DNA of 11,295 nt, from contig DAOUZU010000021.1 of assembly GCA_030665535.1 (NCBI GenBank), forward strand, positions 1 through 11,295, written 5' to 3'. The stretch is from Dehalococcoidia bacterium (lineage in GTDB: Bacteria; Chloroflexota; Dehalococcoidia; Dehalococcoidales; JAUXAE01). This document shows positions 1-6,653 of this stretch, piece by piece. The notes below the pieces were generated by a model. The model was not told the DNA's origin. It saw only the letters and a list, made by a program, of their open reading frames with translations, and ran no database searches. The position numbers and the translations under genes were made by a program. Position 1 is the stretch's first letter. Each line of letters starts with the position of its first letter.

Positions 1-959
1 TAGACCCGCTGAGCCGGCAGACGAGCCTGGCCGGTGTCTTCGCCGGTGGCGATACCGTCTCCGGCCCGTCCACGGTCATAGAGGCCATTGCCGCCGGTAA
101 GGAAGCGGCCATCTCCATTGACCGCTACCTGAGGGGGGAGGTCAGGCCACGAACGGCCGAGCCTGCCGTCGTTACGGAGCTGCCCGCCGATGCCGCCGCC
201 AGGTTAATCAGAATCGACAGGTCAGAGATGCCCTGCCAGCCGCCGGCACAAAGGACAGCTAACTTTGAACTTATAGAGCAGGGCTATGATGAGTTTACGG
301 CTATACGGGAAGCCGGCCGCTGCCTGAACTGCGCCGCCGCCGCCACGATAGTCTCCACCAGCAGGTGCGCCACCTGTCTCACCTGCCTGCGCCTCTGCCC
401 CTACGGGGCACCGCGCCTTAACAACCAAGGCGAGGTCGTTATTGCCGAGGCCAGCTGTATTGCCTGCGGCCTGTGCGCCAGCGAGTGTCCGGCCAGCGTA
501 ATAGAGTTCAAACAGCCCGGCCCGGACTCGCTTGGGGCAGACATTCAGCAGGCCTTCAGCCAGCCTTCAGACGAAGAAGGGCCTATCCTAGGCCTGCTCT
601 GTCACCACGCCACCCTCGCTTCACTCAAGGAAATAGACGACCGGCAGGTAAAGATAGTGAAGATACCGTGCGTATCCTATATCAGCGTAAACCACCTGCT
701 TCAAGCCTTTGAGCTGGGGGCGAAGGGGGTTTTCGTCGCCGCCTGCACCGATGACGGCTGCCGCTACCGGGATGCCGTCTACTGGGCCGGGTTAAAAATA
801 AACCGGGCCCGTAGATTACTGGGCCAGGTCGGCCTGGAGGAATGGCGCCTGCAACTCTATCAATTGACACCTGCCGATAGCAGAGAGTTTTATAAAATGC
901 TCTACGATTTTGGTGACAGGCTTGGCGCCAACCCCGTCAAAGCCAGAGGAGAGAACTAG
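1..959 (+). CDS. FAD oxidoreductase (GltD/NfnB-like) C-terminus fused to 2x[4Fe-4S] ferredoxin and MvhD-like domain, 5'-partial
   Basis: The reading frame is open from base 3, so the gene starts left of the window; the ATG at 228 is internal. The first ~35 visible residues carry the GVFAGGD...GPSTVIEAIAAGK signature that closes GltD/NfnB-type FAD/NAD(P) oxidoreductases. Next comes an EAGRCLNC segment, then two classical CxxCxxCxxxCP ferredoxin motifs (about 366-401 and 456-491), predicted to bind two [4Fe-4S] clusters. The last third (about 582-830) aligns with the MvhD protein encoded at 6781 (GLLC, IPC, AAC...GC, ELGAKGVFV), but the CxWC box is reduced to CHHA and CHPGDCHY to CTDDGCRY. The likely role is electron transfer between a flavin, ferredoxin and the MetV/MetF reductase encoded immediately downstream, in the cytoplasm. 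The next gene starts 1 nt after the stop, which implies co-transcription. The electron donor and whether the MvhD-like domain still binds a cluster cannot be seen here. Confidence 0.85.
   Translation, partial: DPLSRQTSLAGVFAGGDTVSGPSTVIEAIAAGKEAAISIDRYLRGEVRPRTAEPAVVTELPADAAARLIRIDRSEMPCQPPAQRTANFELIEQGYDEFTAIREAGRCLNCAAAATIVSTSRCATCLTCLRLCPYGAPRLNNQGEVVIAEASCIACGLCASECPASVIEFKQPGPDSLGADIQQAFSQPSDEEGPILGLLCHHATLASLKEIDDRQVKIVKIPCVSYISVNHLLQAFELGAKGVFVAACTDDGCRYRDAVYWAGLKINRARRLLGQVGLEEWRLQLYQLTPADSREFYKMLYDFGDRLGANPVKARGEN
945..953 (+). promoter_or_regulatory. Ribosome binding site deciding the GTG start of metV
   Basis: AGAGGAGAG lies inside the end of the preceding gene, with AGGAG 9 nt before the GTG at 961. 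This favours GTG 961 over an in-frame TTG at 910, which would add 17 residues overlapping the upstream gene and has no clear binding site. Confidence 0.7.
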
Positions 960-960
960 C

Positions 961-1641
961 GTGATTACGGGAAAGCAAAAGGCGCTCTCCGAGGTGGCCC
1001 GGATGGCCACCCCCTACAAACGGGTGCTGGTACTGGGCTGCGGCACATGCACCACCATCTGCTTTGCCGGCGGCCAGAAGGAGGCCGCTGAGATGGCCTC
1101 AAGCCTGCGCCTGCTGGGGCAAAATGAGAAGCGGCGGCAGGTCTTCAGCGAGCACACCGTCAGGCGGCAGTGCGAGTGGGAGTACCTGGACGAAATCGCC
1201 CCCCTGCTCAAGGAAACCGATGCCATCGTGTCACTGTCCTGCGGCGTCGGCGCCCAGGCCCTTGCCGAGCGCTTCCCGGAGATTTCCATCCTGCCGGGTC
1301 TGGATACCTGCTTCATGGGGCTTCCCCAGGAGCCCGGCGTGTGGATCGAAAGGTGCCTCGCCTGCGGGGACTGCATAATAGACACCACTGCCGGCATCTG
1401 CCCCATAACCCGCTGCGCCAAGGGTCTCTTGAACGGCCCCTGCGGCGGCTCGGTAGACGGCCAGTGCGAAATATCGGCGGATATACCCTGCGCCTGGCAG
1501 CTAATACACGACAGACTGGCTTCACAGGGACTCTTGAGCCGCCTGGACGAGCTGCCGCCGGTGAGGGACTGGAGCACCAGCCACTCCGGCGGCCCCCGCC
1601 GCATTGTCCGGCAGGACCTGAAAGTAAAGAAAGCGCCCTAG
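961..1641 (+). CDS. metV: MetV, zinc/iron-sulfur subunit of methylene-THF reductase (MTHFR_C family)
   Basis: The 226-residue product is the partner subunit of MetF in the Wood-Ljungdahl methyl branch; in acetogens MetV-MetF reduces methylene-THF to methyl-THF, with MetV linking MetF to the electron-donating proteins. The sequence shows GCGTCTTIC near residues 26-34, single cysteines at 94 and 117, and the family core at about 132-178: CLACGDC, then CPITRCAKG, GPCGGS and CAW, ten or so cysteines suited to binding zinc and iron-sulfur clusters. It starts with GTG, 1 nt after the upstream oxidoreductase stop, and a good AGGAG supports it. A histidine kinase gene, not metF, follows 11 nt later; metF comes after that. 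A second metV of the same family ends at 10947 on the other strand; the CPIT(R/Q)CAKGLL and GPCGGS boxes are shared. Family assignment is strong; the metal content is inferred from homologues. Confidence 0.9.
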   Translation: MITGKQKALSEVARMATPYKRVLVLGCGTCTTICFAGGQKEAAEMASSLRLLGQNEKRRQVFSEHTVRRQCEWEYLDEIAPLLKETDAIVSLSCGVGAQALAERFPEISILPGLDTCFMGLPQEPGVWIERCLACGDCIIDTTAGICPITRCAKGLLNGPCGGSVDGQCEISADIPCAWQLIHDRLASQGLLSRLDELPPVRDWSTSHSGGPRRIVRQDLKVKKAP

Positions 1642-1652
1642 CAGGAAGGTAC

Positions 1653-2915
1653 ATGCAACACCCTGAGGTAATATTCGCAGCCGTCAAGAGAGTCAGCTCT
1701 TCGCTATCGACCGCCGAGGTGCTTGCGACCATCGTAGAGAGCGCCGCCCAGTCCCTTAAGGCCAAGGGCTGCGCCCTGCTTCTGCTGACGCCGGGCAAGA
1801 ATGAGCTGGTGCACAGCGCCGACTACGGGCTTAGTGACCGTTATGTGAAGAAGGGCCCGCTGGCGGCAGGTAAAAGCCTGGCCAAAGCCCTCAAGGGCCA
1901 GCCGGTGCTAGCGCTGCATGCGGACAGGGACAGGAACGTGCAGTACCGGCAGCAGGCCAAGAGGGAGGGCATTGCCTCCATCCTTTCGGTGCCGGTCACC
2001 TTTGAAGACGAGGTAATCGGTGTGCTACGCATCTATACTGCCGCGCCGCGCCGCTTCACGGAGGAAGAGGTCAGCTTCCTGGAAGGCCTGGCCAGCCTGG
2101 GCGCCCTGGCCCTTAAGAAGGCCGAGGTTCACGAGGCCACCACCAGCGACCTGCAACAGTGCAACATAGACCTTTCCCAGCTGGAAAACGAGCGGCAGAC
2201 CCTTTTTCGCTTCCTTTCTATGGCCACCCACGACCTCAAGGCCCCCCTGGCGGCTGTGCAGACATACTTCAGCGTTATGACCACCGGTTTAACCGGCCCG
2301 TTAAGTGAAAAGCAGATGGACATCCTCACAAGGTGCAGCACCCGTGTCAACGAACTCCTGGATCTGGTCAGCGACCTGCTGGACATCCCCAAGATAGAGT
2401 CCGGCCACATCCTGGCTGAGATGGAAACCGTCCCCTTGAAGAGGCTGGTGGACGGCTCACTGGAGGTTGCCACCCCCCTGGGCGAGAAAAAGGGGGTTAC
2501 GCTTACACTTGATACCCCCCGGCGGCTGCCCAACCTGCAGGCCTCCGGCACACGTTTGCAGCAGGTGCTAACCCACCTTCTTTGCAACGCCATCAGCTAC
2601 AGCCGCCCCGGCGGCACGGTGAAATTAAAGATAATCTGCGGCAGGGAAGACTTCAGGTTTGAGGTCTCGGATGACGGCATCGGCATCCCCGCTGAAGAAT
2701 TACACCAGGTGTTTAACGATTTCTTCCGGGCCAGCACCAACGTGGAGGCCAAGGGAACCGGCCTGGGGCTCTCCATAGCCAAGAGGGTTGTGGAGGCGCA
2801 CGGCGGCCAGATATGGGCCGAGAGCCCCTGCCCCGGCATCGGCAAAGGGAGCCGGTTTACCTTTACCATACCTAAAAAGGCGGTTAAAGATGCGGGCTAT
2901 GAAAGCGGGCACTAA
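1653..2915 (+). CDS. Soluble GAF-domain sensor histidine kinase
   Basis: This 420-residue protein has no signal peptide or membrane segment, so the sensor is cytoplasmic. Residues ~15-155 look like a GAF domain (small-molecule, redox or light sensing in other proteins; ligand unknown here). A short coiled-coil-like linker leads to HisKA with the phospho-acceptor His193 in ATHDLKAPL, then HATPase_c with an N-box around Asn312, DDGIG at 340-344, FNDFFRA at 354-360 and GTGLGL at 368-373, so all catalytic boxes are present. The start at ATG 1653 is chosen because AGGAAGG sits just upstream; the frame is open back to 1170 but that part overlaps metV. The gene lies between metV and metF and its end overlaps the metF start by 26 nt, suggesting translational coupling. 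Two receiver-only regulators after metF are its likely partners. Its signal and final target are not visible. Confidence 0.88.
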   Translation: MQHPEVIFAAVKRVSSSLSTAEVLATIVESAAQSLKAKGCALLLLTPGKNELVHSADYGLSDRYVKKGPLAAGKSLAKALKGQPVLALHADRDRNVQYRQQAKREGIASILSVPVTFEDEVIGVLRIYTAAPRRFTEEEVSFLEGLASLGALALKKAEVHEATTSDLQQCNIDLSQLENERQTLFRFLSMATHDLKAPLAAVQTYFSVMTTGLTGPLSEKQMDILTRCSTRVNELLDLVSDLLDIPKIESGHILAEMETVPLKRLVDGSLEVATPLGEKKGVTLTLDTPRRLPNLQASGTRLQQVLTHLLCNAISYSRPGGTVKLKIICGREDFRFEVSDDGIGIPAEELHQVFNDFFRASTNVEAKGTGLGLSIAKRVVEAHGGQIWAESPCPGIGKGSRFTFTIPKKAVKDAGYESGH

Positions 2916-3816
2916 TCTGGAGAAGGTCTTAAGGAGCGGCGCCTTTGCCGTCACCGCGGAGATAGGGCCGCCCAAGGGGGCGGTGGCGGCAGTGGTGAAG
3001 AGAAAGGCCGATCTGCTCAAGGGCAGCTGCGACGCCTATAACGTCACCGATAATCAGACGGCCATCGTCCGTATGTCCAGCCTGGCCGGCTGCGTGATGC
3101 TCAAGGAGGCCGGGTTAGATCCGGTGATGCAGATAGTCGTTCGGGACCGCAACCGGATTGCCATCCAGAGTGACATTCTGGGGGCGGTGGCCCTGGGTAT
3201 CGGCAATTTCCTCTGCCTCTCCGGCGACCACCAGAGATTCGGCAACCATCCCCAGGCCAAGGGCGTTTTTGATATTGAGTCCATCCAGCTCATCCAGACG
3301 TTTAAAAACCTGCGCGATGAAGGCAGGTTCATAAGCGGCGACGAGATTAGCGGGGAGATGCCTCTATTCATCGGTGCGGCGGCCAATCCGTTCGCAGACC
3401 CGGTTGACTTCCGCGTAGCCCGGCTGGCCAAGAAGGTGCGCGCCGGCGCCGACTTTATCCAGACCCAGGCCGTCTATGATGTTGAACGCTTCGCCACCTG
3501 GATGAAGGGGGTGCGCCAGTTGGGGCTGCACAAAGAAGTCTATATACTGGCCGGTCTCATCCCGCCGAAATCAATAGGCATGGCCCGCTATATGAGAGAC
3601 TACGTCCCCGGCATCCATGTCCCCGATGAGATTATCGAGCGCCTGGAGAACGCCGACGACGTCAAGGAGGAGGGGCAAAAGATAACCCTGGAGCTGATAG
3701 AGGCCCTTGAGGAGATTGAAGGGTTGAGCGGCATTCACATAATGGCCGTCGGCTGGGAAGAGGCCGTCCCCCACATTGTGGCTAAGGCTGGATTATTGCC
3801 CCGGCCTGTAGTATAA
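2890..3816 (+). CDS. metF: Methylenetetrahydrofolate reductase, MetF (copy 1)
   Basis: The 308-residue flavoprotein is of the MetF TIM-barrel family and should reduce methylene-THF to methyl-THF together with MetV. Seen in the sequence: the N-terminal TAEIGPPKG with Glu24 in the place of the family's catalytic glutamate, YNVTDNQ, RDRNRIAIQSD, the flavin-binding LSGDHQRFGNHPQAKG region, FIQTQAVYD, and GLIPPKS. The start at ATG 2890 lies inside the histidine kinase gene; ATG 2899 (three codons later) is an alternative. An AAAGG stretch about 10 nt upstream fits 2890. It has a paralogue at 10075-10950 with the same motifs but clearly different sequence (for example LTGDLPELGDHPEAK). Separation of metF from metV by a kinase gene is unusual. 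Neither copy has the extra C-terminal regulatory domain of eukaryotic enzymes. Confidence 0.92.
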   Translation: MRAMKAGTNLEKVLRSGAFAVTAEIGPPKGAVAAVVKRKADLLKGSCDAYNVTDNQTAIVRMSSLAGCVMLKEAGLDPVMQIVVRDRNRIAIQSDILGAVALGIGNFLCLSGDHQRFGNHPQAKGVFDIESIQLIQTFKNLRDEGRFISGDEISGEMPLFIGAAANPFADPVDFRVARLAKKVRAGADFIQTQAVYDVERFATWMKGVRQLGLHKEVYILAGLIPPKSIGMARYMRDYVPGIHVPDEIIERLENADDVKEEGQKITLELIEALEEIEGLSGIHIMAVGWEEAVPHIVAKAGLLPRPVV

Positions 3817-3817
3817 T
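3789..3817 (+). promoter_or_regulatory. Possible internal promoter before the first response regulator
   Basis: A perfect TATAAT (3812-3817) overlaps the metF stop codon. The best -35 at 17-bp spacing is only TGGATT (3789-3794), three of six consensus bases. If used, transcription would begin near 3824, just before the ribosome binding site, giving a very short leader. This is a weak candidate. Confidence 0.25.
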
Positions 3818-3837
3818 CGCCAGTTGGAGAAGAGTTT

Positions 3838-4245
3838 ATGCCCGGAAAGATACTTCTTGTTGACGACGACCCCGATATCCTGGACGCCCTGTCAATGATT
3901 CTGGAGTCCCGGGGTTACCAGGTGGTTACCGCCCGTGACGGCATTGACGGCCTGACCTGCCTCAAGGCGGAGAGGCCAGACCTTATGATTCTTGACCTGC
4001 TGATGCCCAAGATGGACGGTTTCGCCGTCAGCAAAGAGCTGCAGGACCCAAGGTGGTCCAAGTTCAGCAATATGCCGATCCTGGTGCTTTCCTCCGTCAG
4101 GGAGGACGCCTGCCGCCGCCGCTATGAGCTGGAAACCAGTCTGGAGATGGATGTGGACGACTATATTGAAAAGCCCGTCTCCCCCGAGGCACTGCTCAAA
4201 AGGGTCGAGAAACTGATTACAAAGAAGCAGAAAACCAAATCCTAG
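3838..4245 (+). CDS. Single-domain response regulator (CheY/Spo0F-like), first of a tandem pair
   Basis: The 135-residue protein is a lone receiver domain with no DNA-binding or enzymatic output domain. Key residues are present: acidic pocket Asp9-Asp10-Asp11, phospho-acceptor Asp53 in LMILDLLMPKMDG, switch Ser85 in LVLSS, and Lys112 in YIEKP. The interval from the switch residue to the lysine is 27 residues, about five longer than in CheY, and carries an acidic, arginine-rich insert ending VDDYIEKPVSPE. GGAGAAGAG ends 3 nt before the ATG, with GGAG at 8 nt, fixing the start. The gene sits 21 nt after metF and 24 nt before a second regulator with the same architecture. The nearby GAF kinase is the obvious phospho-donor. 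With no output domain, it must act by protein contact or as a phosphorelay intermediate. Confidence 0.9.
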   Translation: MPGKILLVDDDPDILDALSMILESRGYQVVTARDGIDGLTCLKAERPDLMILDLLMPKMDGFAVSKELQDPRWSKFSNMPILVLSSVREDACRRRYELETSLEMDVDDYIEKPVSPEALLKRVEKLITKKQKTKS

Positions 4246-4269
4246 CCTGCGGTCATTCAGGAAATAGAA

Positions 4270-4671
4270 ATGCTCCAAAAAGCCAAGATTCTGCTCATTG
4301 ACGACGATATAGACTTCGTCGACGCCACCAGGATTATACTGGAGAGCAGGTCTTACGATGTGGTCACGGCCTACAACGGCAGCGACGGCCTGCGCCTGGC
4401 CAGGCAGAATAATCCGGACCTGATAATCCTGGATGTCATCATGCCCCTGAAGGACGGTTTCAGTGTCGCCGAGCAACTTAAGAAGGACCCCCGGCTTTCC
4501 AAGCTGCCCATCATTATGCTGACCGCCTTCTCAACGAAGGGGCGGGAGACTTCCATCCCGCTTGACCGCGGTCTCAGCCTCGAAACCGAGGACTACATAG
4601 AAAAACCGGTAAGCCCTGATGAACTGCTGGCCAGGGTGGAGAAGCAGCTTAAGATAGCCGGCTCCAGGTAA
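4270..4671 (+). CDS. Single-domain response regulator, second of a tandem pair
   Basis: The 133-residue receiver-only protein is a paralogue of the gene just upstream. It has Asp11-Asp12-Asp13, phospho-acceptor Asp55 in LIILDVIMPLKDG, switch Thr85 in IIMLTAF, and Lys112 in DYIEKPVSPDELLARVEK, a C-terminal segment nearly matching its neighbour's. It shares the same extended 27-residue interval between switch residue and lysine. The start is supported by AGGAA 6 nt before ATG 4270. It is the last gene of the metV-kinase-metF-regulator set; a possible weak terminator follows at about 4736. The difference between Ser85 in the first copy and Thr85 here, and between the inserts (RETSIPLDRGLSLETE here), suggests that the two have separate partners or kinetics, but this is inference. 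Confidence 0.9.
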   Translation: MLQKAKILLIDDDIDFVDATRIILESRSYDVVTAYNGSDGLRLARQNNPDLIILDVIMPLKDGFSVAEQLKKDPRLSKLPIIMLTAFSTKGRETSIPLDRGLSLETEDYIEKPVSPDELLARVEKQLKIAGSR

Positions 4672-4735
4672 CCTTAATCCCTCAAGCCTCCCCTGCTATC
4701 ACCCCCAGACACCCACTTGCCGTCTATCTGCTGTG

Positions 4736-4762
4736 AAGAGGCCGCACTTCTACCCTCTTTTT
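4736..4762 (+). terminator. Weak hairpin plus short T-run after the response regulators
   Basis: AAGAGG (4736-4741) can pair with CCTCTT (4754-4759), followed by a few more T residues. The stem is only six pairs with a 12-nt loop, so this is a poor intrinsic terminator, though it stands in the right place between the operon end and the next promoter. The rest of the gap 4672-4833 holds no other recognisable element apart from the promoter at 4761. Confidence 0.25.
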
Positions 4763-4789
4763 GTGCTTTTGCCTTCTTTTCGCTAGAAT
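4761..4789 (+). promoter_or_regulatory. Candidate sigma-70-type promoter for the small membrane protein gene
   Basis: TTGTGC (4761-4766) and TAGAAT (4784-4789) are separated by exactly 17 bp in a T-rich stretch. The -10 matches consensus at five of six bases, the -35 at three. The predicted start near 4796 gives a leader of about 38 nt before ATG 4834. Confidence 0.45.
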
Positions 4790-4833
4790 GGAGACGTCTG
4801 TATTATCAAGCAATAACGTTTGAGGTGCTCAAT

Positions 4834-5019
4834 ATGGGAACGGTAACGCTTGGCGTTCTGCTGCTAAACATGGGGGCTTTCGGAGCCATCGCCAGTGCAC
4901 TGGCCTTCGGTGAATTCTCCGTACCCGTTTTTCTCTTTGTCGTCTTGGCCGTCATTGGCGGATATATAGCCTGGAAGGGCAGCCAAAATACAGACAAGGG
5001 CAAGTCGGGCAAACACTGA
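4834..5019 (+). CDS. Small two-helix membrane protein, unknown function
   Basis: The 61-residue product has two hydrophobic stretches (about residues 3-25 and 28-46) separated by a short GEFS turn, and a hydrophilic lysine-rich tail (WKGSQNTDKGKSGKH), so it should form a membrane hairpin with the basic tail in the cytoplasm. The start is ATG 4834, chosen because GAGGTG lies 6 nt before it; the frame is open back to 4717, but that extension is rich in Cys and Phe, has no binding site and would contain the promoter. I do not recognise a family. It has its own promoter and faces the minus-strand Rieske gene 51 nt away, so no functional link to the neighbours is implied. Confidence 0.6.
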   Translation: MGTVTLGVLLLNMGAFGAIASALAFGEFSVPVFLFVVLAVIGGYIAWKGSQNTDKGKSGKH

Positions 5020-5070
5020 GTCTAATCACGTTTCAAAGATGAAGAGCAACCCCCCTGCCCCATCACCACT

Positions 5071-5466
5071 TTACAGGGTGACCACTATGTCCCCGTTATC
5101 TATTTCCACGGTGTACTTTTTAAGCGGCTCCTTGGCGGGGCCCTTGATTACCTGTCCGTCATAGCCATACTCGCTGTGTCCCAGGCTACAGCAACGCAAC
5201 CTGGATTCACCAGGCACGGGGTCTACCTTCCTGCCCAGCAGGTGTGAGCAGCGGTTGGCGAAGGCAAGCATGCTACCGTCCTCCGCCCTGACCAACAGCA
5301 GTGGCTTGGCCAACTCCCCTCCCTTGAGATATATAGCGCCGCCTTTTCGGTTAAGTTCGGGAGCATCCTCTAGTTTAACTGCCACCCTGCCTCCATCCAT
5401 TCGCCACGAAGTGGAGTCAAGCTCCTTTGTTTCACAGATGCCCAAGATAGCCTTGAAGACGCTCAT
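5071..5466 (-). CDS. Small Rieske-like [2Fe-2S] protein with non-standard second box
   Basis: The 131-residue soluble protein ends in a Rieske-type fold: FANRCSHLLG supplies the first C-x-H box, 16 residues later comes CCSLGHSEYGYDG, then KGPAKEPLKKY, the usual GPA...PL..Y ending of Rieske ferredoxins. Canonical Rieske proteins have C-x2-H in the second box; here the nearest reading is C-x3-H (CSLGH), as though HG were replaced by GH. The cluster may therefore be bound abnormally or not at all. The N-terminal ~55 residues (SVFKAILGICETKELDS...) are not recognisable. ATG 5466 is chosen because AGGAGG stands just upstream and a promoter lies at 5502-5529; the frame is open to 5529 but that would cover the promoter. 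A role as a small electron carrier or cluster sensor is a guess. Confidence 0.75.
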   Translation of the reverse strand: MSVFKAILGICETKELDSTSWRMDGGRVAVKLEDAPELNRKGGAIYLKGGELAKPLLLVRAEDGSMLAFANRCSHLLGRKVDPVPGESRLRCCSLGHSEYGYDGQVIKGPAKEPLKKYTVEIDNGDIVVTL

Positions 5467-5476
5467 CCTTCCTCCT
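5467..5476 (-). promoter_or_regulatory. Strong ribosome binding site fixing the Rieske gene start
   Basis: On the minus strand AGGAGGAAGG directly precedes ATG 5466, leaving 4 nt between AGGAGG and the start. It rules out the longer version starting at 5529. Confidence 0.75.
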
Positions 5477-5501
5477 GATACCGTTAAATCCAGCCTGTAA
5501 C

Positions 5502-5529
5502 AGCATACCATTAACCCTGTTGCCGTCAA
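5502..5529 (-). promoter_or_regulatory. Candidate promoter for the Rieske gene
   Basis: Read on the minus strand, TTGACG (5529-5524) and TATGCT (5507-5502) are 16 bp apart, matching consensus at five and four of six positions. Transcription would begin near 5495, giving a ~29-nt leader carrying the AGGAGG site. Confidence 0.5.
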
Positions 5530-5578
5530 AGTGAACTAACCGTACTTTAACTAAACTATTTGTATCTTATCCGTAACT

Positions 5579-6619
5579 TCAGATAATCAGCATGGCGTCG
5601 CCGAAGCTGTAGAAACGATAGCCCTCCCTGACCGCCTCTTCATAGGCTTCCTTTATCGACTGCTGTCCTGCAAAGGCGGATACCAGCATCAGCAGCGTCG
5701 AGCGTGACAGGTGGAAATTGGTGATAAGGCCGTCAACTGCCCTGAAACGATGGCCGGGCAGGATGAAAAGATCCACCCAGCCGGTAAATGGGTCCACCGG
5801 TTGCCGCCGGCTCAATCTGGCTGCCTGCTCCAGCAGCCGCACCGTCGTCGTGCCCACGCAAACAATCCGCCGCCCCTCCCGCCTGGCCTGTGATAGCTCG
5901 GCGGCCACCTCAGGCTTTACCAGGCCGAACTCCCTGTGAATATGGTGCTTGCGGGGGTCTTCCTCCCTGACGGGACGAAAGGTATCCAGGCCGATGTGCA
6001 GTGAAACATAGCGGCAGCGGACGCCGGCTTCCTCTAATCTGTCCAACATTTGTGGGGTGAAGTGCAGGCCGGCGGTAGGCGCCGCCACGCTGCCGTTGCT
6101 TGAGGCATAGACCGTCTGGTAGCGCTGCGGCTCGGTCAGGGGAGTTTTGATATAGGGCGGCAGGGCTACCCGACCAACGCCGGCCAGCAAGCTTTCATCG
6201 TCAAAGCGAAGAACGTTGATACCACCCTCCCCCATCTGTAGAACCTCGGCGGTAATCCCGCTGTTTTCTCCCTCCCCGGTCCCACCTATCGCTATCCTGG
6301 TGCCCGGTTTAACCCGCTTTGCCGGCCTGAGCAGGGCCTCCCAGCCCCCGGAATCATGCCGCCTGAGCAGCAGTATCTCCAGGCGTCCACCACCGCCACC
6401 CTCCTTGTGGCCGTAAAGCCGGGCCGGTATCACACGGCTGTCATTCATAACCAGTACATCACCGGCCCGCAGATAGTCGCTCAGCTCATAGAAACGGCGG
6501 TGCTCCAAGGTGCCGCTTTTCCGCTTTAAGACCAGCAGCCGTGAGGTATCCCTGTCTTCCAGAGGCTCTTGGGCTATAAGCCCCTGGGGAAGGTTGTAAT
6601 CAAAATCGCTTGTCTTCAA
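5579..6619 (-). CDS. queA: QueA, S-adenosylmethionine:tRNA ribosyltransferase-isomerase
   Basis: QueA transfers and isomerises the ribosyl part of S-adenosylmethionine onto preQ1 in tRNA (anticodon wobble position) to make epoxyqueuosine. The 346-residue product is of normal family length and shows the expected motifs: SDFDYNLPQGLIAQEPLEDRD at the start, VMNDSRVIPARLYG, PTAGLHFTP, VSLHIGLDTFRPVR, VGTTTVRLLE, TNFHLSRSTLLMLVSAFAG and YRFYSFGDAMLI. I place the start at TTG 6619, so the protein begins MKTSDFDY exactly as other QueA proteins do. The frame continues to a TTG at 6682, but that codon lies in the -35 box of the predicted promoter. An AGGGA lies 11 nt upstream. It is a housekeeping gene, apparently transcribed alone and divergently from the mvhD operon. 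Confidence 0.95.
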   Translation of the reverse strand: MKTSDFDYNLPQGLIAQEPLEDRDTSRLLVLKRKSGTLEHRRFYELSDYLRAGDVLVMNDSRVIPARLYGHKEGGGGGRLEILLLRRHDSGGWEALLRPAKRVKPGTRIAIGGTGEGENSGITAEVLQMGEGGINVLRFDDESLLAGVGRVALPPYIKTPLTEPQRYQTVYASSNGSVAAPTAGLHFTPQMLDRLEEAGVRCRYVSLHIGLDTFRPVREEDPRKHHIHREFGLVKPEVAAELSQARREGRRIVCVGTTTVRLLEQAARLSRRQPVDPFTGWVDLFILPGHRFRAVDGLITNFHLSRSTLLMLVSAFAGQQSIKEAYEEAVREGYRFYSFGDAMLII

Positions 6620-6653
6620 TGCCGCTTCTTTCCCTGCGCCTGCCAACCGGAAA

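Noticed and set aside
228..959. A stand-alone 243-residue ferredoxin/MvhD protein starting at ATG 228
   Set aside because: The frame is open to the left edge and the upstream part translates into a typical GltD/NfnB-like C-terminus, so ATG 228 is internal to a larger fusion.
1014..1604. A 196-codon open frame on the minus strand opposite metV
   Set aside because: It lies wholly within metV, whose cysteine motifs are unmistakable; the antisense product has no recognisable domain and is a by-product of GC-rich codon use.
1170..1652. Extension of the histidine kinase frame upstream into metV
   Set aside because: The translated extension is arginine/proline-rich shadow sequence of metV; a ribosome binding site stands directly before ATG 1653, where the GAF-type sequence begins.
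3892..4476. A 194-codon minus-strand frame spanning both response regulators
   Set aside because: It exists only as the complement of the two receiver genes, crosses their intergenic gap, and resembles no protein family.
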